Shown: one piece after another, positions 39,201 through 43,816 of the stretch
Numbering within the stretch: position 1 is the first letter of the stretch
How the letters are laid out: each line of letters starts with the position of its first letter
The notes under the pieces: generated by a model
The model's database searches: none
Told to the model about the DNA's origin: nothing
What the model saw: only the letters and a program-made list of their open reading frames with translations
Translations under genes and position numbers: made by a program
DNA from: Acestrorhynchus altus
Taxonomy: Eukaryota; Chordata; Actinopteri; Characiformes; Acestrorhynchidae
DNA: 64,000 nucleotides
NCBI GenBank assembly: GCA_034509495.1
Contig: CM067522.1
Location: 16,684,385-16,748,384 of the forward strand
Direction of reading: 5' to 3'

Positions 39201-42200
39201 CTGCCAAGGATATGAACCAGCAAACCTTCTGTTTATAAGGAGGAGCCTTCACCGTCTCCTGAGAGGCAGTTTCTGACCGGTCTGAAGCACTGTGCACTTG
39301 TTCTGCAGATTTCAGCAGCACCTCACATGTGCTGGAGGTCAGCGCAGCCTCTCCCCAGTTTCAGCAGTAGAATCTGCAGTGAGAGCTTTAGCATGCAGCT
39401 GGCATCCATTACCCAGATAAAAGGGGCTGACAGACACACTGCAGACCCAGTGACCTGCTAATTTATGGCCACCTCTCAGCAGGCCAGCCATACACACTGG
39501 GGAAAAATGTCAGAACTCACGGGGAAAAAAAGAAGACAGAACAAGAACCGCAGTCTGTTGTGTAAAGAATGTGGAATTCTGGAGGGGAGGTGGGACTAGG
39601 ATGACCAACCCTTCCACACATGTTGTAGTTCCCTTTAGATCCATAGGGGTAGTGATTGATCTTGTTCTCTTCCTGTCAAAAAACTAAATCAGCTGATTGT
39701 GAGATTAATAATTAGTGTTACTAGTATTTTTAATGAAGATGAAGGGTTAATCACAACCTATATCACCCATGTAAAAAGGTAATTGCCCGCTTAAATTTAA
39801 TTGGTTCCACCCTTTGGAATAATAAGTGAACTCACTTTTGAACACCATTTTTGCCCAAGGTCTCTCTTAGTGTGGAATCATATACATTGACCATAATTGA
39901 GGGTGTTTTCACTCCTGAAAGCTCACATCTGCTAATTTGGTTCAAAGCAAAAGGAAAAAGTCTGAAAGTCCAGAACAAGCTAGTGAGGTTTGAGCACCTT
40001 CAGGGAAGTGACGCCTGCAGTTCTTTAAATGTCACCCTTATTCATCTGTGAGCTCTTGGAGGAGTCGATGATGCACTTTTGGTGAAACTTCAGTGAGCTG
40101 GCCTCTCCTGGGAAAACCACTTCTGGACTATATGGACAAAAGAATTGGGACACCTGCTCATTTGATGTTTCTTTTAAAATCAGTTTTTGAGCATTGCTTT
40201 GCGGATTTGATTGCATTCAGTAACAATAGTGGTAAGAGTGCCGCCTCCTCCCCAACACTCCAGTTCACACAGCTCAATGCTGGGAGGGAGGGATTGCCCT
40301 CTAGCCCACGCTTGGCATTAGGCATGGTTCCAGGGGTTCGTGTTAATCTGCTCCAGACAGAATTTGCAGTACTTCTCAATAGGGACTAGATAATCTATCT
40401 GTGCATTTGCACATCTGTTAAAGTGGCCGAATGCATCCATTAGAAGGAATATCCACAAACATTTGGACATATAGTGTACTGTAGAAATACAGTACTTCTT
40501 TAAATGGATATAATATGGGCTCTGTGGTAATGCTACAAATGTTTTAGGTCTTGGAACAAAGAACACTACAAGAACACTTGTAATTTCCACCGTGAGGAAT
40601 TCTAGAAGCCAAAGAGAGTTCTTGCTTCATGGTTTTTTTGGCTAAACACGAGATATTTCATTCCTTGTAAATAAAGAAACTATTTTTATTGCCAAAGAAT
40701 CTGCGGTTGATGTTCTTGCCAGTTTATCCAAGCTGAAAGTAAACACCAGTTCTATAAGTAGTTCTAGCTGATGTAATCAGTGAGTATCATGTTTGAGAAG
40801 GTCTTTTTTTAACAGATTTCCATGGCTTGATTGTTTTCCTTTCGACCGCTGAAATTTGCCCATGTTCTCAGGCACCGGAGCCGACCTTGGGGGTGGTACC
40901 ACCTCGACCCGGGAGAGGGGACATGACCGAGGTCGTTCCCATGAGAGGAAGCACCATTCGTCCACTGCGGAGAAGCAGCGATACTATTCGTGTGACCGCT
41001 ATGGCAGCCGGGAACACTGCCCTGCCAAACCTGCCCCAGCCAGCTGTGCCACCTCTCCTGGAGAGGCTCAAGAGAACGCCTTCAGCAAGCAGGTGGGACT
41101 GGAGGGAGCAGGTAGTCAGTGGGTCCAGGGTCAGAGTAGGAGATGTTGGGTTTCTTTGTTTTCAGCTAAAAATTCATGATTTACTCATTGTTATCAGAGC
41201 CAGGTGAAGTCTTATTTATACCCCTAGTCTTCTTGACTTTTATCAGCTACATGCGTTCTTCCAGTGGAAACTCAAAAATGTGTTATTCGACATTGCAGTC
41301 GATTATATGTGTGTTTTAGCCGATAAAAAAAGAGTGCTGTGTAAAGCTGCTTTTGTATTGTTATGGTTTGTTATAAACACATACCATGATTGATGGTTGG
41401 ACCCTTAGTACTCTGTCTGCGCAGTGCTGGGAAGTCTCTTTGAACTGCTTTACATGCACTGCAGGGTCAGTTTCGTAGTCCCTTTGAAATTCTGGATATT
41501 ACTAATGACCTGCTGAAGTTCAATGAATGTGCTTTGTTTTACTGTGTCAAACGAAACTCACTCTGTTCTCTTTGCCCTTAGTGCAAGCACTCATGGCCTT
41601 TCACTTCTCTTTCTACTCTTTTCTTCTTCTTCTTCTTCTTCTTCTTCACCATTTCTCTGTGCATTTTGTCTGTCTTTCCTTTCTTTTTTCTCACTTTGCT
41701 CTTAATGCTGTCCTCTGGTCCTCTTTCTCTTTGGTGTGTACACGTCTTGTGTCTTCCGTTGCTATCTGCCATACATATTACTGTTCCTTTCCTGATCCTT
41801 TCCTTCCTTCTTCATGTCTTATCCTATCCTAACCCTTTCCTTTCCTTTCCTTTCCTTTCCCTTTTCCTTCTTTCCTTCCTTCCCTGCCATGGACCTTTCC
41901 CCTTACCCTTCTTTTTACGCGTTACCCCCATCGTTTTTATTGTTTTGATTTGCTTGTTCACTTTTCACCTAGGGCAGTGGTTGGGTTAAAGGGAGCCCGG
42001 TGTTGTTGAGCTCGGGGGCGAGCACGCCCAGCCGCGGGCGCAGGCAGCTGCCCCAGACGCCCTTGACCCCACGTCCAGCGGTGGCCTACAAGACCGCCAA
42101 CTCTTCCCCTGTGCCCTTCATGGGCACCCAGACCACCCTGCCTTCCCCCCTGACCCCTGGCAGACTGAGCCGCGGGCTGTCTGAGCACAATGCCCTCCTG

Positions 42201-42497
42201 CAGTGCGGCTCCGGTCCCAGCTCTCCCTGTCCCGTCACCCGGATCAGCTCTGAACCCTTCTTGGGCCCGCCCCTGCCGGACTCCCGCTGCAACTTCCGGC
42301 CTCAACACTTCCATGAGCCTGCAGGCCACCTCCCTTGGACCACAGGGCAGCAAATAGTGATCCTCCCTCCCCCGCCCCAACAGCAGCAGCAGCCTCCCCA
42401 CGGGCTGCCCAATGGGTACCACTATGTCCTGGGTGTGCCCAGCAGCGAAAGGGCCCCGCCCTACTACCCAGAAGCAGAGGAGGACGAATGGTGCTAG
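190..42497 (+). CDS. cacna1b: Cav2.2 (N-type) calcium channel alpha-1B, 3' half, spliced over 25 exons
   Basis: Pore-forming alpha-1 subunit of a presynaptic N-type voltage-gated Ca2+ channel, a plasma-membrane protein that admits Ca2+ to trigger transmitter release. The span is the genomic extent of the coding exons inside the window. Joined exons give an open frame of 1136 residues covering part of repeat III, all of repeat IV and the whole cytoplasmic tail. Splice phases match at every junction. Pore-loop motifs TGEGW (III) and TGEAW (IV) carry the two selectivity-filter glutamates. Both S4 helices have Arg/Lys every third residue. The tail holds EF-hand, pre-IQ and IQ segments, a His-rich tract, RQLPQTPLTPRP and a terminal DEWC. 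Assignment to Cav2.2 over Cav2.1/Cav2.3 rests on tail motifs such as YKTANSSP and GRLSRGLSEHNALLQ. The 5' half of the gene lies before the window. Which teleost paralogue this is cannot be decided here. Confidence 0.96.
2213..2530 (+). repeat. tRNA-derived SINE copy
   Basis: The head has an RNA polymerase III B-box-like sequence (ggtttgaatcc at 2265-2275) spaced from an A-box-like stretch near 2220, as in tRNA-derived SINEs. The body contains ctctctctgggtgggtggg and catctgttagccattgtat. The same body recurs at about 10225-10395, 16505-16660, 34640-34860 and 44490-44775, so this is a dispersed family and not a tRNA gene. Confidence 0.75.
3420..3600 (+). repeat. TGCTGGTC minisatellite-like repeat
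   Basis: Several imperfect copies of a catgctggtcaaccagcatgg-like unit, which is itself partly self-complementary. This simple dispersed motif is common in teleost introns. A weaker related stretch is at about 33220-33385. Confidence 0.55.
6010..6345. repeat. Dispersed repeat split by the MITE
   Basis: Sequence such as caggttcttgaagaactttt and gttcttgatggaaccagagt resembles a second copy at about 45655-45850 (aggttcctcaagaaaccagt). The two halves here are separated by the MITE at 6062-6254, which gives the relative order of insertion. Confidence 0.55.
6062..6254. mobile_element. hAT-like MITE with 8-bp target duplication
   Basis: Terminal inverted repeats caggggtcaccaacc and ggttggtgacccctg bound a 193-bp element with no coding capacity. 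The flanks are ttctaaag (6054-6061) and ttctgaag (6255-6262), an 8-bp target duplication with one mismatch, as expected for hAT elements. The MITE sits inside another dispersed repeat (about 6010-6345). Confidence 0.8.
7637..8322. mobile_element. Tc1-like non-autonomous fragment
   Basis: The ends contain related inverted sequence, actagtgcatctcagatttt at the left and aaattttctgagatgcacaa at the right, around AT-rich non-coding sequence. Related ends (tatgcactagtat, tgacatgcactagtatgat) appear near 57525 and 51885, so several degraded copies are present. Family assignment is from memory of fish repeats. Confidence 0.55.
9546..10569. mobile_element. 1-kb element with short TIRs
   Basis: The left end is cttaaaggagaagtcca and the right end is the inverted complement of cttaaaggggaattcca, 15 of 17 positions matching. 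The interior contains two SINE-like segments (about 9775-9935 and 10225-10395), probably later insertions. I see no transposase reading frame, so it is probably non-autonomous. Confidence 0.55.
10225..10395 (+). repeat. SINE body fragment
   Basis: Shares gatggcgctctctctccaca and the tctgttagctctgtatcggagctg region with the SINE at 2213-2530. The head is degraded. Confidence 0.6.
11368..11464 (+). CDS. cacna1b: cacna1b exon: repeat III S4 voltage sensor
   Basis: Starts after tttttag with one base completing a split Ser codon and ends in phase 0 before gtacac. It encodes SGTKGKDISTIKSL followed by RVLRVLRPLKTIKRLPKLK. Positive residues fall every third position, the gating charges of the III S4 helix. 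An alternative AG two bases downstream would break the frame, which fixes the start. Confidence 0.96.
11616..11776 (+). CDS. cacna1b: cacna1b exon: repeat III S4-S5 linker and S5
   Basis: Acceptor ccttag, donor gtagag, 53 codons plus two bases. It encodes AVFDCVVNSLKNVLNILIVY, then the hydrophobic S5 helix and the start of the extracellular turret (KFFYCTDESKGLQKDC). Confidence 0.96.
11905..12780. repeat. Dispersed repeat copy in the intron after the III S5 exon
   Basis: Phrases such as ggaataaatgagaatgatg and aatatcgtgctcttacgtta recur in modified form at about 24000-24250 (ggaataaatgataatgaca, aatactgtgctcctacatta). I cannot name the family. The intron 11777-13418 also holds the (ATT)n array and the tail repeat at 12943-13150. 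Confidence 0.45.
12866..12937 (+). repeat. (ATT)n microsatellite
   Basis: About 24 near-perfect trinucleotide units within an intron, directly next to the dispersed repeat at 12943-13150. Confidence 0.95.
12943..13150 (+). repeat. Teleost dispersed repeat ending in TGGATGG units
   Basis: Contains gggtttcctccgggtactct and ends aataagcgggaaaaaatgg followed by tggatggatgg. This sequence type is very widespread in fish genomes. I do not assign a family. A related fragment is at about 58400-58500. Confidence 0.6.
13419..13556 (+). CDS. cacna1b: cacna1b exon: repeat III turret and pore loop
   Basis: Acceptor tttgttag, donor gtgagt, phases 2 to 2. It encodes RGQFLDYDKDEV, KKYDFHYDNVLWAF and TLFTVSTGEGWP. 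The Glu in TGEGW is the repeat III selectivity-filter residue of the high-voltage-activated Ca2+ channel EEEE ring. A (CA)n tract begins immediately after the donor, at about 13564. Confidence 0.97.
14371..14572 (+). CDS. cacna1b: cacna1b exon: repeat III post-pore segment and S6
   Basis: Acceptor ctttccccag, donor gtagga. It begins by completing a split Thr codon and ends in phase 0. It encodes VLKHSVDATFEDQGPSPGYR, the S6 helix (YVVYFVVFPFFFVNIF) and IITFQEQGDK, ending SECSLEKNE. S6 lines the inner pore. Confidence 0.97.
15196..15755. mobile_element. Palindromic Tc1-like MITE
   Basis: The left end, tacagtacaggccaaaggtt, is mirrored by the right end, aacttttggcctgtactgta. Inner sequence continues the inverted symmetry (ttgatgccttcagtgagaat against attctcactgaaggcatcaa), so the arms can pair over roughly 250 bases. 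A (TAAG)n tract of about seven units at 15601-15628 breaks the right arm. The TA ends fit Tc1/mariner. No transposase is encoded. Confidence 0.85.
16505..16660 (-). repeat. SINE fragment, reversed
   Basis: The reverse complement contains a tRNA-like head (B-box-like sequence near 16600, attcaagcctg read on this strand) and body sequence shared with the SINE at 2213-2530. Confidence 0.55.
17048..17212 (+). CDS. cacna1b: cacna1b exon: III-IV linker and repeat IV S1
   Basis: Acceptor tttctcag, donor gtcggg (a weaker donor), 55 whole codons. It encodes RACIDFAINAKPLTRYMPQN, then the IVS1 helix EYSIMIMIALNTVVLMMK. The intron after it (17213-17915) carries a repeat fragment at 17424-17600. Confidence 0.96.
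17424..17600 (+). mobile_element. Non-autonomous DNA transposon fragment
   Basis: Contains tattatgaccacctccttct and aatggtcagaaccccacagg. The same family is nearly complete at 55526-55900 and inverted at 32080-32632. It is a common fish repeat whose ends resemble the Tc1-type termini at 36662-36948. Confidence 0.65.
17916..18026 (+). CDS. cacna1b: cacna1b exon: repeat IV S2
   Basis: Acceptor ccacag, donor gtaagt, 37 whole codons. It encodes FHGAPDFYEAMLKYLNIVF and TALFSLECILKIIAFGPL, the IVS2 helix with its charge-transfer glutamate (SLEC). Confidence 0.96.
18197..18280 (+). CDS. cacna1b: cacna1b exon: repeat IV S3
   Basis: Acceptor cgttccag, donor gtaagt, 28 whole codons: NYLKDAWNVFDFVTVLGSI, then TDIVVTEIK. 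It ends where the mammalian alternative Glu-Thr microexon is inserted. Confidence 0.96.
18430..19055. mobile_element. TIR element, TATGTCCAAA-type family
   Basis: The left end, ccaaaagtttgtagacacct, is roughly mirrored by gggtgtccacaaactttgg at the right. Other copies are at 29640-30004, 40128-40484 and 62190 onward. This copy sits between the IVS3 exon and the microexon. No transposase frame is apparent. Confidence 0.55.
19355..19360 (+). CDS. cacna1b: cacna1b 6-nt microexon (Thr-Ala) in IVS3-S4 linker
   Basis: Six bases, acagcg, lie between a strong acceptor (long pyrimidine-rich tract, then cttcatttatag) and a consensus donor (gtgagt). The flanking exons are both in phase 0 at the junction, so the two codons add Thr-Ala without shifting the frame. 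The position equals the alternatively spliced microexon encoding Glu-Thr in mammalian Cav2.2 (exon 31a), which tunes activation gating. Two TGC trinucleotides (19327-19329, 19339-19341) lie just upstream, as in SRRM4/nSR100-dependent neuronal microexons; that mechanism is inferred. Confidence 0.85.
19682..19798 (+). CDS. cacna1b: cacna1b exon: repeat IV S4 voltage sensor
   Basis: Acceptor cccttgtag, donor gtgcgt, 39 whole codons. It encodes DRLLNLSFLRLFRAARLIKL, then LRQGYTIRILLWTFVQSFK. Arg/Lys fall every third residue across the IVS4 helix. Confidence 0.97.
19892..19957 (+). CDS. cacna1b: cacna1b exon: repeat IV S5
   Basis: Acceptor ttttccag, donor gtcagt, 22 whole codons: ALPYVCLLIAMLFFIYAI, then IGMQ. 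This is the IVS5 helix, 93 bases after the IVS4 exon. Confidence 0.97.
19958..21829 (+). other. Intron with a degraded THAP-like segment
   Basis: 1.9-kb AT-rich intron between the IVS5 and IV pre-pore exons. Apart from the THAP-like reading frame near 20920-21177 I see no recognizable element. Confidence 0.8.
20920..21177 (+). pseudogene. Possible THAP-type zinc-finger (transposase) remnant
   Basis: An 85-codon frame contains ENLHLWLEELNIKY and ICSYHFVKGKPTSEHPY. The W-L spacing followed by C-x2-H-F resembles the second half of a C2CH THAP domain as found in some DNA-transposon proteins. The N-terminal Cys pair is not evident and the frame has no continuing partner. It is probably a decayed transposon or retrocopy fragment. 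A profile search against THAP would decide. Confidence 0.4.
21830..21921 (+). CDS. cacna1b: cacna1b exon: repeat IV pre-pore segment
   Basis: Acceptor attgtacag, donor gtaagg, 30 codons plus two bases. It encodes VFGNIELNEDTAINHHNNF and RTFLQALMLLFR, the loop and first pore helix of repeat IV. Confidence 0.97.
21922..23756 (+). other. Intron with a long (TG)n array
   Basis: Contains a repeat-like segment near 22000-22090 and the (TG)n array at 22950-23024, then a C-rich stretch (about 23113-23155). No exon-like sequence was found. Confidence 0.8.
22950..23024 (+). repeat. (TG)n microsatellite
   Basis: About 37 dinucleotide units with one tgtc interruption, intronic. The long open frames reading through it are artefacts of the repeat. 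Confidence 0.95.
23757..23907 (+). CDS. cacna1b: cacna1b exon: repeat IV pore loop and start of S6
   Basis: Acceptor gtcactcag, donor gtcagt, phase 2 to 0. It encodes SATGEAWHEIMLSCLSHRA, then CDERSGTLGKECGSDF and AYFYFVSFIFLCSFL. The Glu in TGEAW is the repeat IV selectivity-filter residue. Confidence 0.97.
23908..24794 (+). other. Intron with a dispersed repeat copy
   Basis: The first half (about 24000-24250) shares sequence with the repeat at 11905-12780. A hAT-like fragment (ctcaaatctggtcctgcagg) is near 24587. No coding sequence. Confidence 0.6.
24795..24922 (+). CDS. cacna1b: cacna1b exon: end of IVS6 and proximal EF-hand
   Basis: Acceptor gctacag, donor gtacgt, 42 codons plus two bases. 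It encodes [38 protein letters not shown] and DPAA. It closes the pore and begins the C-terminal EF-hand-like motif. Its phase 2 end accepts either of the two following alternative exons. Confidence 0.97.
25296..25392 (+). CDS. cacna1b: cacna1b alternative exon, 37a-like
   Basis: Acceptor ttttctccgcag, donor gtttgc, 97 bases, phase 2 to 0. It completes a split Cys codon and encodes GRISYKDMYNLLRIISPPLG, then LGKNCPNRVAYK. Length, phase and sequence match the exon at 26163-26259, and including both would break the frame. In mammals the equivalent exon 37a is enriched in nociceptors and 37b predominates elsewhere. Assignment as 37a rests on position and the LLRIISPP motif. The donor is weaker than that of its partner. 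Confidence 0.92.
26163..26259 (+). CDS. cacna1b: cacna1b alternative exon, 37b-like
   Basis: Acceptor ctacactgtgaag after a T-rich tract, donor gtagcc, 97 bases, phase 2 to 0. It encodes GRIKYRDMYEMLLHMSPPLG, then LGKKCPPRIAYK, the EF-hand/pre-IQ alternative to the upstream exon 770 bases away. The EMLxHMSPP motif corresponds to mammalian exon 37b. Confidence 0.93.
27046..27250 (+). repeat. Two (CT)n arrays
   Basis: (CT)n at 27046-27100 and at 27175-27250, the second interrupted by a tgtctctttc segment. The long open frames reading Leu-Ser or Arg-Glu repeats here are repeat artefacts. Confidence 0.9.
27796..28130 (+). repeat. Dispersed teleost repeat
   Basis: Contains gagcagctttacagaaatca, tggaggaagaaacctaagga and ggaaccaggctcacaaggga. 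I recognize these as parts of a repeat found across many teleosts but cannot name its class. Confidence 0.6.
29120..29225 (+). CDS. cacna1b: cacna1b exon: pre-IQ region
   Basis: Acceptor acttcctccag, donor gtcagt, 35 codons plus one base. It encodes RLVKMNMPIADDNSVHFTST, then LMALIRTALEIKLAS. It is part of the calmodulin-regulated proximal tail. Confidence 0.96.
29226..30671 (+). other. Intron with a TATGTCCAAA-type element
   Basis: The main recognizable content is the partial element at about 29640-30004 (gctcaatgctggggggcttt; right end catttggacatacagtgta). The rest is unremarkable. Confidence 0.7.
30672..30779 (+). CDS. cacna1b: cacna1b exon: between pre-IQ and IQ
   Basis: Acceptor cttctctccag, donor gtaagc, phases 1 to 1. 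It encodes GMVAQRLCDAELKKELATVW, then PNLSQKTMDLLVTPHK. The same region in mammalian Cav2.2 reads CDAELRKEISVVW. Confidence 0.96.
30982..31112 (+). CDS. cacna1b: cacna1b exon: IQ-type calmodulin-binding motif
   Basis: Acceptor gtctgttgcag, donor gtgaga, phase 1 to 0. It encodes NELTVGKVYAALMIFDYYKQ, the Cav2.2 IQ-like helix (IM in place of IQ), then NRAKRLQMQQQQSKEQTGG and PGPQ. A short polyglutamine run ends the helix. Confidence 0.96.
31136..31790 (-). mobile_element. Tc1/mariner transposon remnant
   Basis: The left end, gagcactttatttggaacac, and internal motifs (cagatctggtgactggaaag, agctttgtgacatggtgcat, tgtcaaattctgaccccaca) match a well-known fish Tc1-like family as I remember it. In that family the transposase reads on the opposite strand. 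The copy is truncated on the right and has no intact frame. It ends about 40 bases before the next cacna1b exon. Confidence 0.7.
31829..31965 (+). CDS. cacna1b: cacna1b exon: variable C-terminal tail segment
   Basis: Acceptor cactcctcag is strong. It encodes NKVAALLEPILPLNPMQEKT, KNSVDCPSDSQSHRPSS and TTLNNGHT. The donor is inferred as gtaggc after ACACT (phase 2), which joins both candidate acceptors of the next exon in frame. In unspliced sequence a TAG stop overlaps this donor. The related human segment reads QKSSTSLSNGG. The exon is certain; the exact 3' end is less so. Confidence 0.75.
32080..32632 (-). mobile_element. Non-autonomous DNA transposon, inverted copy
   Basis: The reverse complement matches the element at 55526-55900. 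It has cagacacagcagtgttgctg, tgtcagtgtcactgcagtgg and a right end caagctcataatgttatggt. The copy fills most of the intron between the two variable tail exons and includes an apparently foreign middle segment (about 32180-32310). Confidence 0.65.
32716..32851 (+). CDS. cacna1b: cacna1b exon: C-terminal tail, Ser/Lys-rich
   Basis: Acceptor tctgttataaag, donor gtattt, phase 2 to 0. It encodes KSSHDGAIKGSSSWVSEKTK, then EIHKSKRRPISRGQSEDIS and NTNTAQ. It parallels the human segment GGAIQ...SVSWGTQ...RGHSTEI. A second in-frame AG (32723-32724) could start the exon at 32725, dropping three residues. Confidence 0.82.
32946..33056 (+). CDS. cacna1b: cacna1b exon: C-terminal tail segment
   Basis: Acceptor gtttctggcag, donor gtatat, 37 whole codons. 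It encodes VSVEMRKMENSANTVASGGL, then DGHGRAVSMPKLNAEMQ, aligning with human VDVQMQS and SQGRAASMPRLAAETQ. It lies 94 bases after the previous exon. Confidence 0.93.
34640..34860 (+). repeat. SINE copy
   Basis: Contains cagcacaggcatctgttcgc and cattgtatcggagctgggga, shared with the SINE at 2213-2530. The head (gcctcagtggtctaatgcta) is tRNA-like but degraded. Confidence 0.65.
34880..35565. mobile_element. Degraded Tc1-like transposon
   Basis: Motifs such as gtcactccacagaatattac and ggtaatgtaaggcttgcacg, then atggaaacccatgccataaa, are those of a common fish DNA transposon as I remember it. Coding sequence is destroyed. The right part resembles the ends of the TATGTCCAAA-type copies. Confidence 0.55.
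36421..36634 (+). CDS. cacna1b: cacna1b exon: His-rich tail segment
   Basis: Acceptor tccttccccag, donor gtcagt, 71 codons plus one base. It encodes PIPDSPMRRSASTFTPLRPP, a run of seven His followed by RCHHRRDKDKKQRSLDRSP, and ends LSTG. The His tract with RCHRRRD is characteristic of Cav2 tails. A transposon remnant begins only about 27 bases past the donor. Confidence 0.96.
36662..36948 (-). mobile_element. Tc1/mariner remnant with TIRs
   Basis: The left end, tacactgatcagccataa, is mirrored by ttatggctgaatatgt at the right. Internal motifs cagaacatctccaaagcccc, acctaccaaaagtggcc and gacagggtcatgg correspond to the antisense transposase of a common fish Tc1-like family. About 1 kb of the usual element is missing. 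Confidence 0.75.
37585..37940 (+). repeat. Two tRNA-derived SINE fragments in tandem
   Basis: Each head carries a B-box-like ggttcgatc (within 37615-37640 and 37805-37830) after an A-box-like stretch, followed by gctctgggtggg-type body sequence. No acceptor-stem pairing consistent with a functional tRNA was seen. Confidence 0.6.
40128..40484. mobile_element. TIR element, TATGTCCAAA-type, near full length
   Basis: The left end, ctatatggacaaaagaattg, is mirrored by catttggacatatagtgtac at the right. The interior (gctcaatgctgggagggagg) matches the copy at 29640-30004. At 357 bp with no transposase it is a MITE. Confidence 0.75.
40872..41092 (+). CDS. cacna1b: cacna1b exon: Arg/Ser-rich tail segment
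   Basis: Acceptor catgttctcag, donor gtggga, phase 1 to 0. It encodes TGADLGGGTTSTRERGHDRG, RSHERKHHSSTAEKQRYYS and CDRYGSREHCPAKPAPA, ending ENAFSKQ. It aligns with human RGRSQERRQ and EKQRFYSCDRFGGRE. Confidence 0.96.
41093..41972 (+). other. Last intron, pyrimidine-rich
   Basis: The 3' half is strongly pyrimidine-rich, with a (TTC)n run (41620-41648) and a (TTTCC)n run (about 41836-41865) leading into the acceptor cttttcacctag. Confidence 0.8.
41973..42497 (+). CDS. cacna1b: cacna1b last exon: RIM-BP motif and C-terminus
   Basis: Acceptor cttttcacctag; 174 codons then TAG (42495-42497). It encodes GSGWVKGSPVLLSSGASTPS, then RGRRQLPQTPLTPRPAVAYK and TANSSP, and GRLSRGLSEHNALLQ. RQLPQTPLTPRP is the proline motif that binds RIM-BP SH3 domains in Cav2 channels. 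The protein ends EEDEWC, matching the D-x-W-C PDZ-type ligand of mammalian Cav2.2 (DHWC) that anchors it at the active zone. A CAG-encoded glutamine run lies near 42380-42395. The exon is far more GC-rich than its surroundings. The block reading TLTFEEAVAT in mammals is not found. Confidence 0.97.
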   Translation, partial: GSGWVKGSPVLLSSGASTPSRGRRQLPQTPLTPRPAVAYKTANSSPVPFMGTQTTLPSPLTPGRLSRGLSEHNALLQCGSGPSSPCPVTRISSEPFLGPPLPDSRCNFRPQHFHEPAGHLPWTTGQQIVILPPPPQQQQQPPHGLPNGYHYVLGVPSSERAPPYYPEAEEDEWC

Positions 42498-42507
42498 TAT
42501 GGCTTTA

Positions 42508-42514
42508 ACACACA

Positions 42515-42560
<46 letters not shown>
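42508..42560 (+). repeat. (CA)n microsatellite after the stop codon
   Basis: About 25 CA units starting 10 bases after the cacna1b stop codon, so it is within the 3' UTR. Confidence 0.93.
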
Positions 42561-42562
<2 letters not shown>

Positions 42563-43771
42563 TCCTCTGCTGATGATTTTTAGTGTGTTTCTTTCTGTTG
42601 TCAAATTTTGATGAGTTTTATCATCTTTTCTTTCATGGATGATGTGTACATGTATCACTTATATGTGAATATTTTGGTTTGCAAGAGGAAGGGTTGTGTA
42701 GGCCACACGTACATCACACACTTAAGGAGGGAGAACCCGGCTGCATTTTGATGTATTTGAACCCACGGAAATAGACTCACCGGGGTTCTTAAATTCCACT
42801 TCAGATTGATTACATTTCAGGGTTATTTCTCTTAATTCTTCGCTGTTATTAGAGAAACCGCAGTCCTGAAGGATGTCAAAAAGAGCGGGTGTAGTCTGGG
42901 AAAACAGTGACCCATAGAGCTCTGCAATTTAGAATGCACGGTTCTGGCCAGCTGTCCAGTGAACTGTGCCTGTAGATGCCCCTCAAAATACCCCGCAAAG
43001 CAAATTCCCATGAAAAATGACACTGCAGTGTCTGGGCTTTCTATGTGTAACCAATAGTGCTGAAAAACCCGAATGAGAAGACAGAAAGCTTGCAGACGTG
43101 TTGCTAGGATACGCAGGCAACATTAGCTGTTGCAGGACCACACCTGCGGGCTGTGCGTGTGTGTGACCCACATACACAGAGACATACACGTTATACACGC
43201 ACACGTTTCTTTTACACCATCCACGAAGGTGACGATTGTTGTTTTGCTGCTGACGACCATTCCGGGCACTTATCACTGTGTGTGACAATGTGGAGGACAT
43301 GGCAAAATATGAAATGTAATTTCTTTTTGTATCGAACTGTTGTAGATCTTTTATCTATTCATTAACGTGCGTTTTTTTGTATTATATTGTAAAGATCTTA
43401 TGGTGTTTTCCGTAAATTGCTTACAAACTCCACCATCCTGTCAGGTCTACCGTTTCTTACAGACTGCTCCAGACGTTCTTAACAAAGTGCCTAACCTTTT
43501 GAATATATATCGTAGTAATGATGCGACCTCAAGACTTTTTTAGTGCATCGACGTGTGAAAGAGAGAGAAAGTGAGTAAGAGAGAGGGGGCTGAGTAAGCT
43601 AAGGGTTACCTAGAATCTAAAAGGTGTTATGACTGTAGGCCTTAATATGGACGCAAAAGAAAACTGACCGTCGGTTTGGAATTAGAATTTGAATGGAAAT
43701 GACAGTATGATTGTGCTTATTTATTTGAGCTCATTTCCTGTTGGGCCTTTTGGGTTAATTTTTTTGGAATG

Positions 43772-43816
43772 GTTTTTTTTTTTTTTTTTTTGGGGGGGGG
43801 TGGGGGTTTGGGGGGG
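43772..43816 (+). repeat. T-run and G-run homopolymers
   Basis: About 20 consecutive T followed by G-rich sequence (ggggggggtgggggtttggg). On the minus strand this is a C/A-rich run. Assembly errors are likely in such tracts. Confidence 0.8.

Larger units (their letters stand above)
36635..40871 (+). other. 4.2-kb intron rich in repeats
   Basis: Contains a Tc1-type remnant (36662-36948), two tRNA-like SINE heads (37585-37680, 37752-37940), probable degraded DNA transposon sequence (about 39760-40060) and a full TATGTCCAAA-type element (40128-40484). No exon was recognized. Confidence 0.8.

Noticed and set aside
41973..42497. Assignment of the gene to Cav2.1 (cacna1a)
   Set aside because: The tail reads RQLPQTPLTPRP and YKTANSSP, the Cav2.2 form; Cav2.1 has RQLPPVP and a different downstream sequence.
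41958..42557. 199-codon minus-strand frame opposite the last cacna1b exon
   Set aside because: Shadow of the GC-rich coding exon extended through the (CA)n array; the plus frame matches Cav2.2 throughout.
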